From the NCBI GenBank assembly GCA_024138025.1, contig JAMXBD010000967.1, forward strand, positions 480,812-544,811: 64,000 nt of DNA, read 5' to 3'. This document shows positions 10,241 through 21,970 of this stretch, one piece after another. Below the pieces are notes generated by a model. It had not been told where the DNA came from and ran no database searches. It saw nothing but the letters and a program-made list of their open reading frames with translations. Made by a program: the position numbers and the translations under genes. The stretch comes from Combretum micranthum (Eukaryota; Streptophyta; Magnoliopsida; Myrtales; Combretaceae). Every line of letters begins with the position of its first letter. Position 1 is the first letter of the stretch.

Positions 10241-10844
10241 CGCACTTCAAGAGTGTGTGTGTTTGAAATTTTGATATTTGTAATTTAGTTAATTAAAATG
10301 TAATAAATGTGATAATTGATTAAGAGACAAAATTTTTTTGGAAAAGAAAATTGATGAAATGAGTAGTTATAAGGATGTAAGAATAGGGTATGGGTAGTGT
10401 GTAGTGTATGTTGTACTTGTGAATAGTAGACAAGACATCTACTTTACCGGTTGTACCGAAAACACGGGAAAAGCTATAACTGTAATTTTTATAGCTCGGA
10501 AATTATAAAATTGATATTTTTGGAATCTTTATAAAATTATGGTTCTAATGAATATTCCAGAACATTTTTCTGAATCCGTGGTCCGGGGCACGCTTTTCCG
10601 TAATTGAGCTCGGGAAGGCCTGGAAATGAAAAATTCCGGAATTTAAAACTTTCGAAGGTTTAAAATGTACTTTAGAACAATAATTCAAATTCATTTACTT
10701 TATAAAATTTCTTTTATTATGAAACCGAAGGAAAGCCGGATTTAGGGTTTCTAGGCTTCTTCCACTGGACTCAAACTGGACTGGATTAGGGTTTCGTTTC
10801 TGACTTCCGGGGTTTCTTAACTACTGAGAATACCGGGGTTTACA

Positions 10845-12723
10845 GATATCGCCTTAGGTGGAGTGTTGATCCAGGAGGGCCATCTAGTGGCATATGAGAG
10901 TCGGAAGTTGAACCCCACTGAGCACAGATACTCAGCATAGGAGAAGGAGCTGCTAGCTATTGTGCACTGCCTCAGAACGTGGAAGCATTACTTAATGGGG
11001 TCAAAGTTTCTTGTGAGAACTAATAATTCCGCTACCAGCCATATTCTTACTCAACCGAAACTATAAGCCAAGCAGGTGAGATGGCAGAAATTCCTTGCAG
11101 AGTTTGATATGGAGATTGTGTATCATAGTGGGCGTACAAATCTGGTGGCAGATGCTTTGAGTAGAAGAGCAGATTTGGCCTATTTGGCCGTGATAGCCCA
11201 ATAGTCTGCCAGTTGAGTTGCTGGTACTATCCGAGAACAGATCAAAGAACACTTAGGCCAAGACCTGTTGGCTAAGAACTTGAAGTAGTTGATTGAGGTG
11301 GGTAAGACTCGCAGATTTTGGGTTGAAGGTGATCTGGTCTACAATAAAGGTCGACGCCTATATGTTCCCAAGGTAGGGAACTTGAGGAAGGCGCTCATGA
11401 GGAAGTACCTTGATACATTGTGGGCTGATCATCCCGGATAGCAGAGGATGATGAGCTTGTTGAAGCAAGGTTATTATTGGCCGGATATGAAGGAAGATGT
11501 GATGAACTACACCAGAACGTGCTTAACTTGTCAGTAGGACAAGATCGAGAGGCAGAAACCTGCAGGGTTGTTGGAATCTCTTCCAGTGCCTTCTCACCCA
11601 TGGAAGAGTGTCTCCATGGCTTTCATCACTTTCTTACCTAAAGTAGGTGAACTCTCATCCATCTTGGTTATGGTAGACAGATTTTCAAAGTATGCCACCT
11701 TCATTCCAACCACGAAAAGTTCGAATGCTACAAAGACTGCCCAGCTTTTCTTCAAGCATGTTGTGAAGTTTTGGAGTGTACCTCAAAACATTGTGAGTGA
11801 TCGAGATGCCAGATTCACAGGGAAGTTCTGGACCGAATTGTTCAGCATTTTAGGGTCCGAACTTAGTATGTCCTTCAGCCACCATCCTCAGAGTGATGAA
11901 CAGACAGAGCGGTTTAATGGGATGCTGGAGGAGTATTTGCGGCACTTTGTTGATGCCAACTAGACGAATTGGGTGGATTTGCTAGATATTGCCCAGTTCT
12001 GTTTCAACATCCAGCGAAGCTCTTCCTCCAACAAGAGCCCTATCGAAATTGTTATGGATCAGCAACCACTATTGCCCTATACAGTAGCAGTGCCGTATAC
12101 TGGGAAATGCCCAAAGGCTTATATGTTTGCAAAGGATTGGAAGCAGAAATCTGAAGTTGCTAAGGCCTATCTTGAAAGAGCTTCCAGACGCATGAAGAAA
12201 TGGGTAGATGAGAAGCGAAGACCCAGAGAATTCAATGTTGGAGATCAAGTCCTCATCAGGCTCTTTCCAGACTAGCTCAGACCATTGAAGCATAAAGACA
12301 AAAGACTTATGCAGAAGTATGTTGGTCCAGTTCCCATCATTGCCAAGATTGGAAAAGCCGCCTACAAAGTGGAGCCACCTAAAGGGTTGAAATTCCATCT
12401 TGTCTTTCATGTAAGTGTTTTGAAGCCATATTACCCTGACATGGAAGACCCAAAGCGTAATGAGTTAAAGCGGTCGAATATCAAGTTCAACTTCAACGTC
12501 AAAGAAGTTATCGAAGACATCCTTGCTAAACGAAGCATCAAAGATCTAACCACTGGAGCATTACATACTGAATATTTAGTAAAGTGGAAAGATCATGGAG
12601 AAGAAGATAACAGCTAGGAGATAGAAGAAGATCTTATGCCTCATGCTGAGAGGAGAGCAGTTAAAGCAAGGAAGACTCAAGCATTAGGATCAAGCTCCAG
12701 CACACCTTGCCGAGGACGTTAAT
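10845..12723 (+). pseudogene. Galadriel-like chromovirus pol remnant (RNase H, integrase, chromodomain)
   Basis: A single reading frame can be followed from RNase H to the end, interrupted by about ten stops but apparently without frameshifts. Visible parts are RNase H (GGVLIQEGHLVAYESRKL, ELLAIVHCLRTWKHYL, RTNNSATSHIL), linker (NLVADALSRRADLA), integrase zinc region (CLTCQ), core (VMVDRFSKYATFIP, IVSDRDARFTGKFW, TERFNGMLEEYLRHFV) and chromodomain (VIEDILAKRSIKD, EYLVKWKDHG). The first core Asp lies in an altered MAF- context, and the expected DNA in the second RNase H Asp motif reads NNS. The upstream half was displaced to the left by element 1. The organisation and wording of the core fit the Galadriel lineage of chromoviruses. 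It is clearly dead and older than element 1. Confidence 0.88.
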
Positions 12724-12724
12724 A

Positions 12725-12741
12725 GATTAAGTGGGGGTGGG
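12725..12741 (+). other. Polypurine tract of Galadriel-like remnant
   Basis: GATTAAGTGGGGGTGGG lies directly before the LTR start TGTAACGATC, as expected for a plus-strand element. Confidence 0.85.
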
Positions 12742-13217
12742 TGTAACGATCTCTTGTATATTAGGAGTATATGGGAGAATTATTGTAAATATTTTATTTA
12801 CTTATTTTATTTTTGATGTTGCCTTCTCACCAATTTTAATGTCTCCTCCTACCAGAACCCAAAAGCTAATAAAGCTCTTTGTAGGGTTGTGAGTACTCTT
12901 CTGGATAGAAACTCTTACTCACCGGATGACTAGCTACAATCAATGATATCCCAGTTTACACAAACCCCCCCACACACTTTACTGTTGCCTGTACATGAGA
13001 TATTAATAAAGTGTCATACATTTTCAGATTAATTCGTGCTTACGTCCCTTTTTTACTTATTGTTGGTTATTTACTGTTGCCTTCATTTGTTGCTTACAGA
13101 TATTAAGGTTGATTATTAACCGAATATTGCTACGTTAGGCTTGCTTACTACTACTGAGGTAGGACAGTAAACGCCGCACGGTTCCATTGTGCTAGCAAAA
13201 AGCTTAGGACCGTGACA
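12742..13217 (+). repeat. 3' LTR of Galadriel-like remnant (476 bp)
   Basis: It starts TGTAACGATC just after the polypurine tract and ends GGACCGTGACA. The short length is usual for Galadriel-type elements and contrasts with the 3-5 kb LTRs elsewhere. It contains AATAAAGTG near 13003, a possible polyadenylation signal. Only one copy is in the window, so the right boundary rests on the TG...CA ends. Confidence 0.8.
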
Positions 13218-13631
13218 CCAGTACCACTATCTACTAGGTCTTTACTAGTCATAGCCAAACACAACCAGGAAAACAATTTAATTCAGCCTAATAGATTTAG
13301 ATTAATTATTTTTCTATTCCTACAATCAAGCAAACAAAATACTAAACCTACATGCAAAAACAATAAACAAGGAATGGTCGTACCTTTTCAAATTTCAGGA
13401 ACAATTTCTCCAAAACCACAAATTCTCTAAGAATAACAAACCCCAATCCTCAAATCTCTTGATAATTCACATATGAACAAAATCATATTAAACATCATAA
13501 TTATAAAACAATTCCTATTATATCAAAGTCTCCCAAAAACCTTAACCTTTCAAGAACTCCTCAACTGCAAATTCTTCCTTATTCAAACTCCACAAAATCT
13601 TACAACAAGAATGACTTTCCTCCACAAAACC
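13218..13631. other. Unassigned flank left of solo LTR B1
   Basis: This is AT-rich sequence between the Galadriel LTR and solo LTR B1. It ends AAACC, the left TSD. No coding frame or family match is visible. It continues at 18540 on the far side of B1. Confidence 0.6.
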
Positions 13632-14724
13632 TGTCACGCCCCGAAGGGTACCCTAAACGTGGCAGTCCGCCATACACAATATTAAAGCCCAAGAATGACC
13701 ACCTCAGTCACGCGAAGGCTTCCATACTATGTACAAGGCTTCTAACACATAAAGGAGACACATCGGAATGATACATTTTATGTTGATACAATTGAGTAAC
13801 AATGTAAAGAAAATGCAATCCACTATACTTCCGATGCAAACCACTATACTTCATATACGGATCACTATACTTCATAATACAAATCATTTAACTTCAATTA
13901 CATTCATCCACAGACTTCCCTACATAAACTATTACAAGACAAATCATAAAACTAGCAGATAACTTCAAACATTCGCATTCTTTGCCAAGATCCCGGAGTC
14001 ATTCTCGGCTCCAATCAATTCAGTCCCCACTTTGCATTCTTGAGATAACCTGCTCATATAAATAACTATTGGGGTATAAGCTACACTAGCTTAGTGAGAA
14101 TTCCCTTAGTTTCGTACCATAACAAACAAGTTATTAATCAATTATATGCTATGCATGAACAAACACGTGAGCAAGCAATTATGCATGGGCATCCGGAACC
14201 CACACACAGAATGGATTTACGCCCTTCGTATCTTGGGTTAGGAATGGTATTGAGTCTACACGACCGCATCTAGTCCCCAAGCCCTCGGCTCTTAGCACTC
14301 GACTCGGCTAGGCTCATCCAAGAATGCATCCACATGCGCCTTAGTACCCCTGAATGAGCTCTGGCACCGGGATCGTTATCCAAACGAGGCATCACGGACC
14401 ATACCGATCGACCTGCGTAGGAGTAGCATGCTACCAAATGCAATATGTCCGATGCGATGCATGATCAATTTAATTTTTGCTTAGGTCAAAATATTTATAC
14501 ATTCTTTAGGGTGACCAGCCAATATCATACACATAACAGAAATAATAAACAGTGCAGTTATCAATCGAATCGTGGTCTCGATATGCTTTAGTATTCTTTA
14601 GCATACATTCATCACAGCATCATATATCCCATCCCCATTCATATCGATTTTTATCTTGTTCCTATAATTCTAATGCGACCAACTACAAGCACAATCAAGG
14701 TAACAAAACAAGAAGAAAACTCAC

Positions 14725-14794
14725 TCGGCCATTGGATCTCCGGTCTTCTAGTAATAATAATTCGATGGTAGGGAATCGTCGATCTCGGGATCTC
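14725..14794 (-). other. Exon-like block of solo LTR B1 (70 nt)
   Basis: On the minus strand, acceptor TTTCTTCCTTTTAG, then a block starting GAGATCCCGAG and ending GGCCGA, then donor GTGAGTTTTC. It is the same length as in A and F. Confidence 0.55.
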
Positions 14795-14893
14795 CTAAAA
14801 GGAAGAAATACTCTAATAAGTATTTCATCACTTAACTAATCCAAACTATCTCATTCAAACTATTAAATTCGCCATTCGCGTCCTAAACGGAAA

Positions 14894-14936
14894 TTCCAAC
14901 TTAAAACGGCCATAACTTGGTCATTTTAACTCGGAA
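14894..14936. repeat. Conserved imperfect palindrome, B1 copy
   Basis: Arms TTAAAACGGCCA and TGGTCATTTTAA with the TAACT centre, 100 bp from the acceptor of the 70-nt block. Confidence 0.85.
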
Positions 14937-17900
14937 TCTCGAAAATTATATATCGATTTCTATCTACTTCGAAAGATCTATCTATTTATAATATTATTTT
15001 CAAGTTTTGAAAACATTTAGGTCTCGGAACAGAGGGATCAGATCTGATCATTAGCGGTTTCCGATTCCGAAAAATAGTTTTGTAAATGTTTGTAATGTCT
15101 CTACTATATAAACTAGCTATATATGCAATATGAGTGATTTCCTAACATGAATGACATGATATAAGCTTAATGTATGCATGATCTTGATGATTTTTGCTAA
15201 AAGAAATTTTATAACTTTTTATTTTGCAAAACCATAATAACCACTTACTTATGAAAAATCTAGTTTTCTAACTTTTATCATTTCCATTTGTTTTGGATTT
15301 GTTACTTAAGAAAATATAATTATTTTTGTTAAAATTGAGTCTTCATTATATATATTACTTATGACCTTCACTTCTACATAAAAATTTCCATTTTACACTT
15401 TGTAAGCATGTTTTCAAGTGGGGTTGATTCCAAAATCCGAATTTTAGAAAATCCACTTTTTGAATGATTCACTTGGGAAAAACTTGTTTAATGCATTAAA
15501 ATTTAAGACTTTACTACATCTATTGTCTAAGGACTTCATTTAACACATAAAAATTGCAATTTGAGCTCAAATACTAAGTGATTACATATGCATCATCTTA
15601 AATTACGAATTTGACAATTTGATCACTAACTCAAATTTTTCCATTTTAATTCCATTACTTGTTTTACACATTACTCATGCCTAAGCTCAGTTTAACTTGT
15701 AAAAATCATTGCTTAATGATATCTATTACCTATATACTTCATTTTTGACATAAAGCATGAGTTTTAGAGTTGATACATGGGTTCTAACAATTGGTCTTAG
15801 TTGGGATCCGAATTTACAAAATTTATTTTTGGTTATATCTTTTGATAAAATCTATCTAAGCTCATGAAAATCCATTCCTTACATATCATATCTTATGAGC
15901 CTTTCATTTCTTAAATAAAAACTTCATTTTTGAGTTGGAAAACATGTTTTTAAAATAGGCTTTGGCCAAAATCCGAAAATAGAATTTTTATTTTGAAAAT
16001 AACTTTTGGAAATCACTTTTGATTCTTGTAAAAAAAAGTCTTGATGATATACATATATTAAGCCTTCATTTTCTTAAGTAAAAATTACATTTTCACACTT
16101 GGAAAGTGGTTTTTAAATGGGGGTCTTGCCAAAATATGAATTTCACAATTTTGTTTGAGTTCATAACTAAGATATATACTTAATATAAACATAAACATAA
16201 AACAAATGCATGGTAATAAGCTATAAACATCATGGATCTAAACTTTACTTATCAAGATCTTTCATTTATGGCATCTATACCCTAAACCCTTAATTTTAAA
16301 TGAAAAATATACATTTTGAAGTTGAAAAATCACTTTTCTAAATATGGTCCCATTTTCATCCGAATTTTCAAAAATCATTTTGCTTGAAAATAAAATAGAT
16401 CTTGGGTTTCCTACAACTTTCCTACCATCATCAAGCTATAGCAAGTTGTTCATGAACATAAACAAAGATCTAATGCATCTATGAACTCAAAACTTTAGAT
16501 CTAGTTTTCTAAACTAGTTTTACATGCATGAATCACTAAGATAGACATGTGGATGCTAGATCTATGCATAAGTCATAAGGAATAACAAAAATAACAACTT
16601 AAATACAAGATCTATGGCATAAACAAAAATCAAAGCTATAGAAATTTAGATCTACAAAATATATCAACTTTAAACAAGAAAATAATTGAAATACAAAATA
16701 ATAAAAGTGGAGAAGAGAAAGATTTCATTTTTGGCATCATCATCCTAAGCTTTCAAGCTTATGGAAGGTCATTTGATGCATGAAACCTTCATTACACTTT
16801 ACCTATATCACCTATGGAGGCTTTGAGATGAAGATTTGCTTAGAAATCTTCAAGAAATATAGATGGAAGCTAATGGAAGATGTGGGGGCAGCTTGGTTCT
16901 TGAAGAAACAAGAACAAGAAGAAGAAGAAAAGAGAGAAAATAGAGAGAGAAAAGGTTAAAGAATGAAAGAGGGAAAGTGAATAAATGAAGGTGTGAGAGA
17001 AAATGAGTGTTTTAATGAATGAAAGAAGAGAAAAAAAATAAAACAAGGCAGCCAAATATTACCCATGCTGCACGTGAATTATGTGGGAGGGAGAGAGAGA
17101 AATTTGTTTGAATTTTGACTTGAAATTGATTTGTGTAATAAATGTATTATGTAGCTTTCTTAAGAAGGAGTAGAATATAATTAAATTGGTCAAAATGGAG
17201 TAAATAAAGGACAATGGCAGCCATAAATAGGGTCAAAAATCTGCCATCACTTGTGGGATAATATGTAGAAAGATTGAAGTGAAAATGAAGTGATATATGT
17301 AAGGTGTACTTGAAGGTATGGGTTGTAAAAGTACTTTATTAATAAAATAAATTAAAATAAAATAAAATTATAAAATTTATTCCAAATATTTGTAGCAGAT
17401 TTTTCATATTTAAAATTAAATAATTATTTGAATTATTTTAGTAATTTAACAAATATGTTACCGGTACGATCAAAATACGCGAATATGGGCTATAAATAAT
17501 ATTTTTATAACCCGAAAAATTATAAAAAATTATTTTATGGAAATATAAATATTTTTCAAATTTTTCAATTATTAAATTAATTTATTTTATTTTTAGTATC
17601 GAGTCTTAAATAAAATCTGATCCCGTAAAAGCCCGAACTAACTAAATTTTAGAAAAACAAAATTTTCTATAACATATAAAATATTTATCTAAAAATATAA
17701 GACTTTATAAGAATAATAAAATTTCGTAATGAAATAAAAATGAATAGTGCAAATGACTAATCAATTACCGGTAATAATGGAAATACGATAAAAATGTTAT
17801 AACTGTAACTTTTATAACCCGAAAAATTATATAACTGATATATTTAGAAATCTTATGAAATTACGAGTCTAACGATACTATTGGTATATTTTTTATATCT

Positions 17901-18544
17901 CGAGCCCCGGGACACGCTTTTCGAAGTCTGTATCCGAACGGGTTCGAAATAGATCAAAAATTTACCAATATGATATTTTTAAACAAACTCATATTACTAT
18001 GAGCTATTCTACATATTTAAACTACATCTCGGCCTCTAGGGTTAGGGCGCTAGATTGTCGGACTTAAACTATTGTATTCCGGTTAGGGTTTCCGAGTGAT
18101 TTTCCGGGTTAGATCCTTGCCAATTTGGAAACTGGTATTTTATGTTTATACAACATATTTGATTTGAGAAATTTATTTTAAATTTTATTTTTGTTAGTAT
18201 TTAATATCTTTTAACGTTTTCGGAATTTTCGAATTGGGTTTCATTTCCGAAAGTTACTCATTATTTACTTTTTAATAATTTGTTTTTGGGGTTTATATTA
18301 CCTGATTTTATAAGTCGGAGTTAAATATGGAATTTTTTGTACGTCATGCTTTTGAATTTGAAGACCACTGAGTTCTTATTTTATTTTTAAGGATTTTCGT
18401 TTTCTCATGATTAAGAAATTTTTGGATTCGTTCGTGATTTAGGACTTGTCGAAATTTGGTTTTAATTTGGAGTGATTTTTAGGGTTTATTTTCGAAGTTC
18501 ATCTTAAAATTATTTATTGAAATTTTTCCGGGGCTTACAAAACC

Positions 18545-19120
18545 CTAATTTATAAATCAACAAATACAGACAAATCCATCATTCTAATTCGATCTTTTAA
18601 TGAATCTATGATTTGGAGGATGAAAACGTACTTTGATTTGACTCTAAAACTAGAAAATCACCAAAGAATGCAAAGACACCCTAACCCTAGAACATCCAAT
18701 CATGAACAAACAAAACCCTAAATTAGCAATCATTTCGATGAAATCTACATGAGTAAATAAGGGATTTAATTACCTTGAATGGATCTCAAATTCCTAATTG
18801 TTATCCTCAAGATTCAGATATGATCCTCAACGGTTTCTCTCACAATCTCCTTCAAAAACACGAGAAATCTATGATTACGAAGTTGATTACATGTTAAATC
18901 GTATAGATCTCGTATAGATCTACTTACTCGGATTGAAAACCTTAATTCTCCTTTGATTTCTCGCACCAAACATTGAAGAAAGCAAGCTCTAGGTCACTCT
19001 GGAGAATAAGAACTCAGAGGAAAACAAGACAAACCCTAATTATCGTCATAAATTGCATATATATAGAAAACAGATTTAGGCCGCCAAGTAGGCCACTAGG
19101 CCGGCTGCCTAAGTGCCATC
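18545..19120 (-). promoter_or_regulatory. Possible plant gene 5' end (promoter and leader) between two LTRs
   Basis: On the minus strand there is a TATATATA box (19065-19058). About 25-30 bases later comes TTAGGGTTT (19039-19031, a telo-box as found near the start of many plant housekeeping genes). An ATG at 18973 follows (MFGARNQRRIKVFNP), running up to CCGA|GTAAGT, a good donor site. More AAACCCTAA-like motifs lie at 18540-18720. Solo LTR B1 interrupts the sequence, and 13218-13631 would be its continuation. The coding part is too short to identify. It could also be a piece of an unknown LTR. Confidence 0.25.
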
Positions 19121-19297
19121 TGTCACTCCCCGAAGGATATTCTAAACGTGGTAGTCCGCCGTATATAATATTAAAGCCTAGGAATGACCGCCTCAGTCAT
19201 GTGAAGGCTTCCATACTATGTACAAGGTGTCTAACACATAGAGGAGACACAATGCAGAGACACATTTTATATTGATACACTTGAGTAACAATATAAA
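19121..19297 (-). repeat. LTR family B copy B2, left part
   Basis: It starts TGTCACTCCCCG and matches B1 from 13632 to about 13808. It is interrupted by solo LTR D at ATAAA and continues at 21971. Confidence 0.9.
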
Positions 19298-21970
19298 TGA
19301 AATGATCTAAATTTAAATTCTATTTAATTTCCATGTGTTTGTTTATTTATCTTAATTGTTGAATTAAATGAGCATGATGATTATGATAGTTGTGTTTGGT
19401 AATAGTCTAAATGTGTTATTTTGTATATATAGTGAAATTAATACCTTTGTTTTATATGTATTAATGTGTGTGTAGTATAATTATTAATTGTGTCTTTTAT
19501 ACATTAAGGTGTTAAGTTAAGATTAGATCTATAAAATCAACTTTGGTTTTAATTAAGATTAGTTGATAGAAATTTTCCTTAGTTAAGCTAGTATATATGC
19601 CTAAATAAGCCCCAAATGAGATTCAAATTTACTCAAATGCAAACTAAATTTATATAAGCCTTAAAAATCAATTTTTAGATAAGTATAAGACCCAAATTAG
19701 CTCAATTGGACTCCTTTTTGGGGCAGCCTTCCTTTTATACGAATTTTCCTTTTTCTTCCTTTCTTTTCTCTTCTTCCTTCATTCCAAATTCCAAGTCCAA
19801 GTCAAGAACAATATCAAGCTTTGAAAATCAAAGTTCTTCCCAAGACAAGGCATATACATGTGAGTTGATTTAAGTATGACTTTTGTTTTGTTTTCATTTC
19901 TTGTAGTGGTTATGTGAGATCTTGAATAGGATGAGTTTAAATGCTATCTAAATTGCTTGTTCATGCATTGAGATTAGTTAGGAATGTGTTTTGTGAGTGT
20001 GTAAGTTTGTTTATGTATTGTGGTAGTGATATGAAGTGTTGGGAGGAAATAAAGATAGTTTGAGTAGGAAAGTTGAGAATGAATGGAAGTGGAATTAGAA
20101 GTGATCAAATATGTTGATTTCATGTTTTGAGTTGCTAGGATTGAGTAGTGTAGATAGAAGTGAGTATATGAAGTTGAAAATGAAGTTGAAGAAGATTTAA
20201 AAGTGTTATAGGTTGAAAAGTTGTAAAATGAAAAACAGGGGATTTGTGTTCTGTCGAATAGGTCTGTTTTGAACGTACGCCGGCATTTGAAAATTCAACG
20301 CCGCCGGCGTAGAGGCAGCGTTGGAAGCAAACAGAAGTAAAATTCTTAACACCGCTTTTGAACACCGCTGGCTTTTACAAAAATTTTACTAGCGTTTATT
20401 TTTCTAAAACGTACGCCGGCAATTAGAGAGTCAAAGCCGCTGGCGTAGGAGGTGGTGTTGAAGTGGAATAGAACCAGATTTTTAAACGGCGGAGTGAAAC
20501 GCTGCCGGCGTAAACTACCTACGCTGCTAGCGTTCAATCAAATTTTGCCAGCGTTGATAGGCAGCGAGTCCCCTGAGTTTTTCAAATCCAAACTTCTTCA
20601 ATTTTCAATCTTTACTTCATATATGAATTCCTATTGTATATATGAGTTAAATAAACATGTTTTATGCATGAATTTGATATTTAGACTCTATGCAAAGTTT
20701 AATGAATTTCCTTGTACAATTGATCTAGGATTGTGATATATATATATATATTTGTGAATGTGGAATCTATCTTTATTTATTGATTATTTTGATATTCCTA
20801 TTTCAGTTAAGAGTTCTTCGGTTAGTTCTTCCGAGAGATCATAGTAATTACTATCGAATTCAGGTACGCAATAACTTGTTTGATGTTTGCTAGGACTAGG
20901 CATTCCTAATTTGACTTAAATTGATTCGGCTTAATATTTGAATGAATTGGATGTCTATTACGCTGTTTAATCTGGTCCGAGGAGCAGCAAACCTGTCATG
21001 ATGCAATGACATGTTAGTTAAGCGCTCGACCAAGTCATGATGCAATGACTTTACCATGATGCAATAGTACGCTATGATGCAATAGCGATTCGTTTTGGTT
21101 AAGTGGGTAGCCGATAGGGGGAATAGTATCTGAGTAACGTTTGCTTAAACTTAGGGGAAATACCATGGTTTAGTTCAAAGTTTATGGGAACTTGTGAACT
21201 AGGCTCATGTTATGGACTGAGTTTAAATAGAGTCGGGCAACAACTTTTGAACCCTAAATGAAGTATTATTCATGAAATAGATATAGGAGATATAAGTATT
21301 CGGACTGCTTATATCAACCCCCTGAGCAGCTGCTGTTACTCAGGATCCCTAAATTCCAAAGCGTGATCCGGGGTTTGAATACCCCCTGTTGATTTGCAAA
21401 AGAAAATTTAATAAAGATAATCACTTGTCTTCTAATGCATTACATTGGCTTGGTGACTTTTTCTTGCATTTGTTATTGTGTACTGGGCCTTTGGCTCACT
21501 TTTGCTGCTTTGCAGGTATTGGAGACGAGTTTTATGATGATTTGGGCTATGGGTTCGATTTCGAGAGATTCTTGGATGAGTGGGACGAATAGGACTCGAA
21601 CACCCTGGGCTTTTGGAAGAATTTTTGCTAAAGGAAAAGTTATGTATAGAAGGCTTGATAGATAAGCCTATTTTTGTAAAGACCTTAAGATCCCCTAGGA
21701 TTCTTTTTTATTTAAGAAAACATGTAATTTTTGTAGTGTCTTGTATTGACACTAAACAGTGTATATATGATGTAAATGTATGTATAGATTGCTTTTGTTA
21801 GCAATCTTGTTTTGATTTAAAAAGTCCTTTATAAAGCTTTATTAGTTTTGATCAAACAATTTTCATAAATTGTTAGTTTTAAGACAACCTTACATATAAT
21901 GTGAAAACGTTATATGTGGTTGGGGACTCGGTACTCTAAGTCTCGGGATTTAGAGGGTCGGGTCTTTACA
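19298..21970 (+). repeat. Solo LTR family D (2673 bp) inside B2
   Basis: It begins TGAAATGATC and ends GGGTCTTTACA. It is flanked by ATAAA (19293-19297) and GTAAA (21971-21975); B1 has GTAAA at the empty site, so the TSD has one later change. The plus orientation is suggested by a TATA-like TTTTATACG near 19733, a pyrimidine-rich leader, and a GTGAGT donor at 19860. An acceptor TTTGCTGCTTTGCAG follows at 21501-21515. The block after it reads in one frame as a short acidic peptide (GDEFYDDLGYGFDFERFL) ending at a stop, probably by chance. A related truncated copy lies at 33945-34850. Confidence 0.8.
20268..20545. repeat. CG-rich ACGCCGGC repeat cluster in LTR D
   Basis: Within AT-rich sequence there is a cluster of near-palindromic motifs of the type ACGCCGGC/GCCGGCGT and GCTGGCGT. 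They recur at about 20273, 20300, 20410, 20440 and 20505 with AACGCC or AGCGTT variants between. The related copy at 34265-34640 has the same motifs. Confidence 0.8.

Larger units (their letters stand above)
1..10844 (-). mobile_element. Tekay-like Ty3/gypsy chromovirus (element 1), 3' LTR cut by window edge
   Basis: This is a whole LTR retrotransposon read on the minus strand: 5' LTR (7455-10844), primer-binding site, accessory ORF, gag, protease, RT, RNase H, integrase, chromodomain, polypurine tract and the start of the 3' LTR (729-1). The pol order with integrase after RNase H is Ty3/gypsy. The C-terminal chromodomain and the general protein match point to the Tekay lineage. LTR copies at 1-729 and 10108-10844 are very similar, differing by scattered substitutions and single-base indels, so the insertion is fairly young. 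It lies inside a Galadriel-like RNase H gene. The right flank is GATAT; the left flank and so the TSD are outside the window. Nearly every coding domain is frameshifted, so this copy is not functional as read. Confidence 0.9.
7455..10844 (-). repeat. LTR family A, complete 5' LTR of element 1 (3390 bp)
   Basis: The plus strand runs from TGTCACGCCCCG to GGGGTTTACA. The coding strand starts TGTAAACCCCGG and ends CGGGGCGTGACA. Parts in transcription order: conserved U3 block near 10560-10620, U3 dyad near 10470-10500, G/C run, TATA-like TATAAAA (10152-10146), purine/pyrimidine leader, long AT-rich middle, palindrome (8633-8675), 70-nt exon-like block (8532-8463), minisatellite and hairpin (8133-7998), second hairpin (7876-7863), and terminal inverted repeat. 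There is no protein-coding content. Confidence 0.95.
13632..18539 (-). repeat. Solo LTR, family B copy B1 (4908 bp), TSD AAACC
   Basis: The plus strand runs TGTCACGCCCCG to CCGGGGCTTACA; the coding strand begins TGTAAGCCCCGG. It is flanked by a perfect duplication AAACC at 13627-13631 and 18540-18544, with no internal region, so it is a solo LTR left by recombination. It carries the same ordered parts as family A: terminal inverted repeat, hairpin (14078-14092), 70-nt block (14725-14794), palindrome (14894-14936), purine-rich leader complement (16895-17000) and U3 blocks (17780-17950). There is no coding content. Confidence 0.95.

Noticed and set aside
21389..21665. Acidic peptide frame after the acceptor in LTR D (GDEFYDDLGYGFDF)
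   Set aside because: It is short, has no domain and no second copy with the frame conserved in the window. It is kept only as a comment on the LTR.
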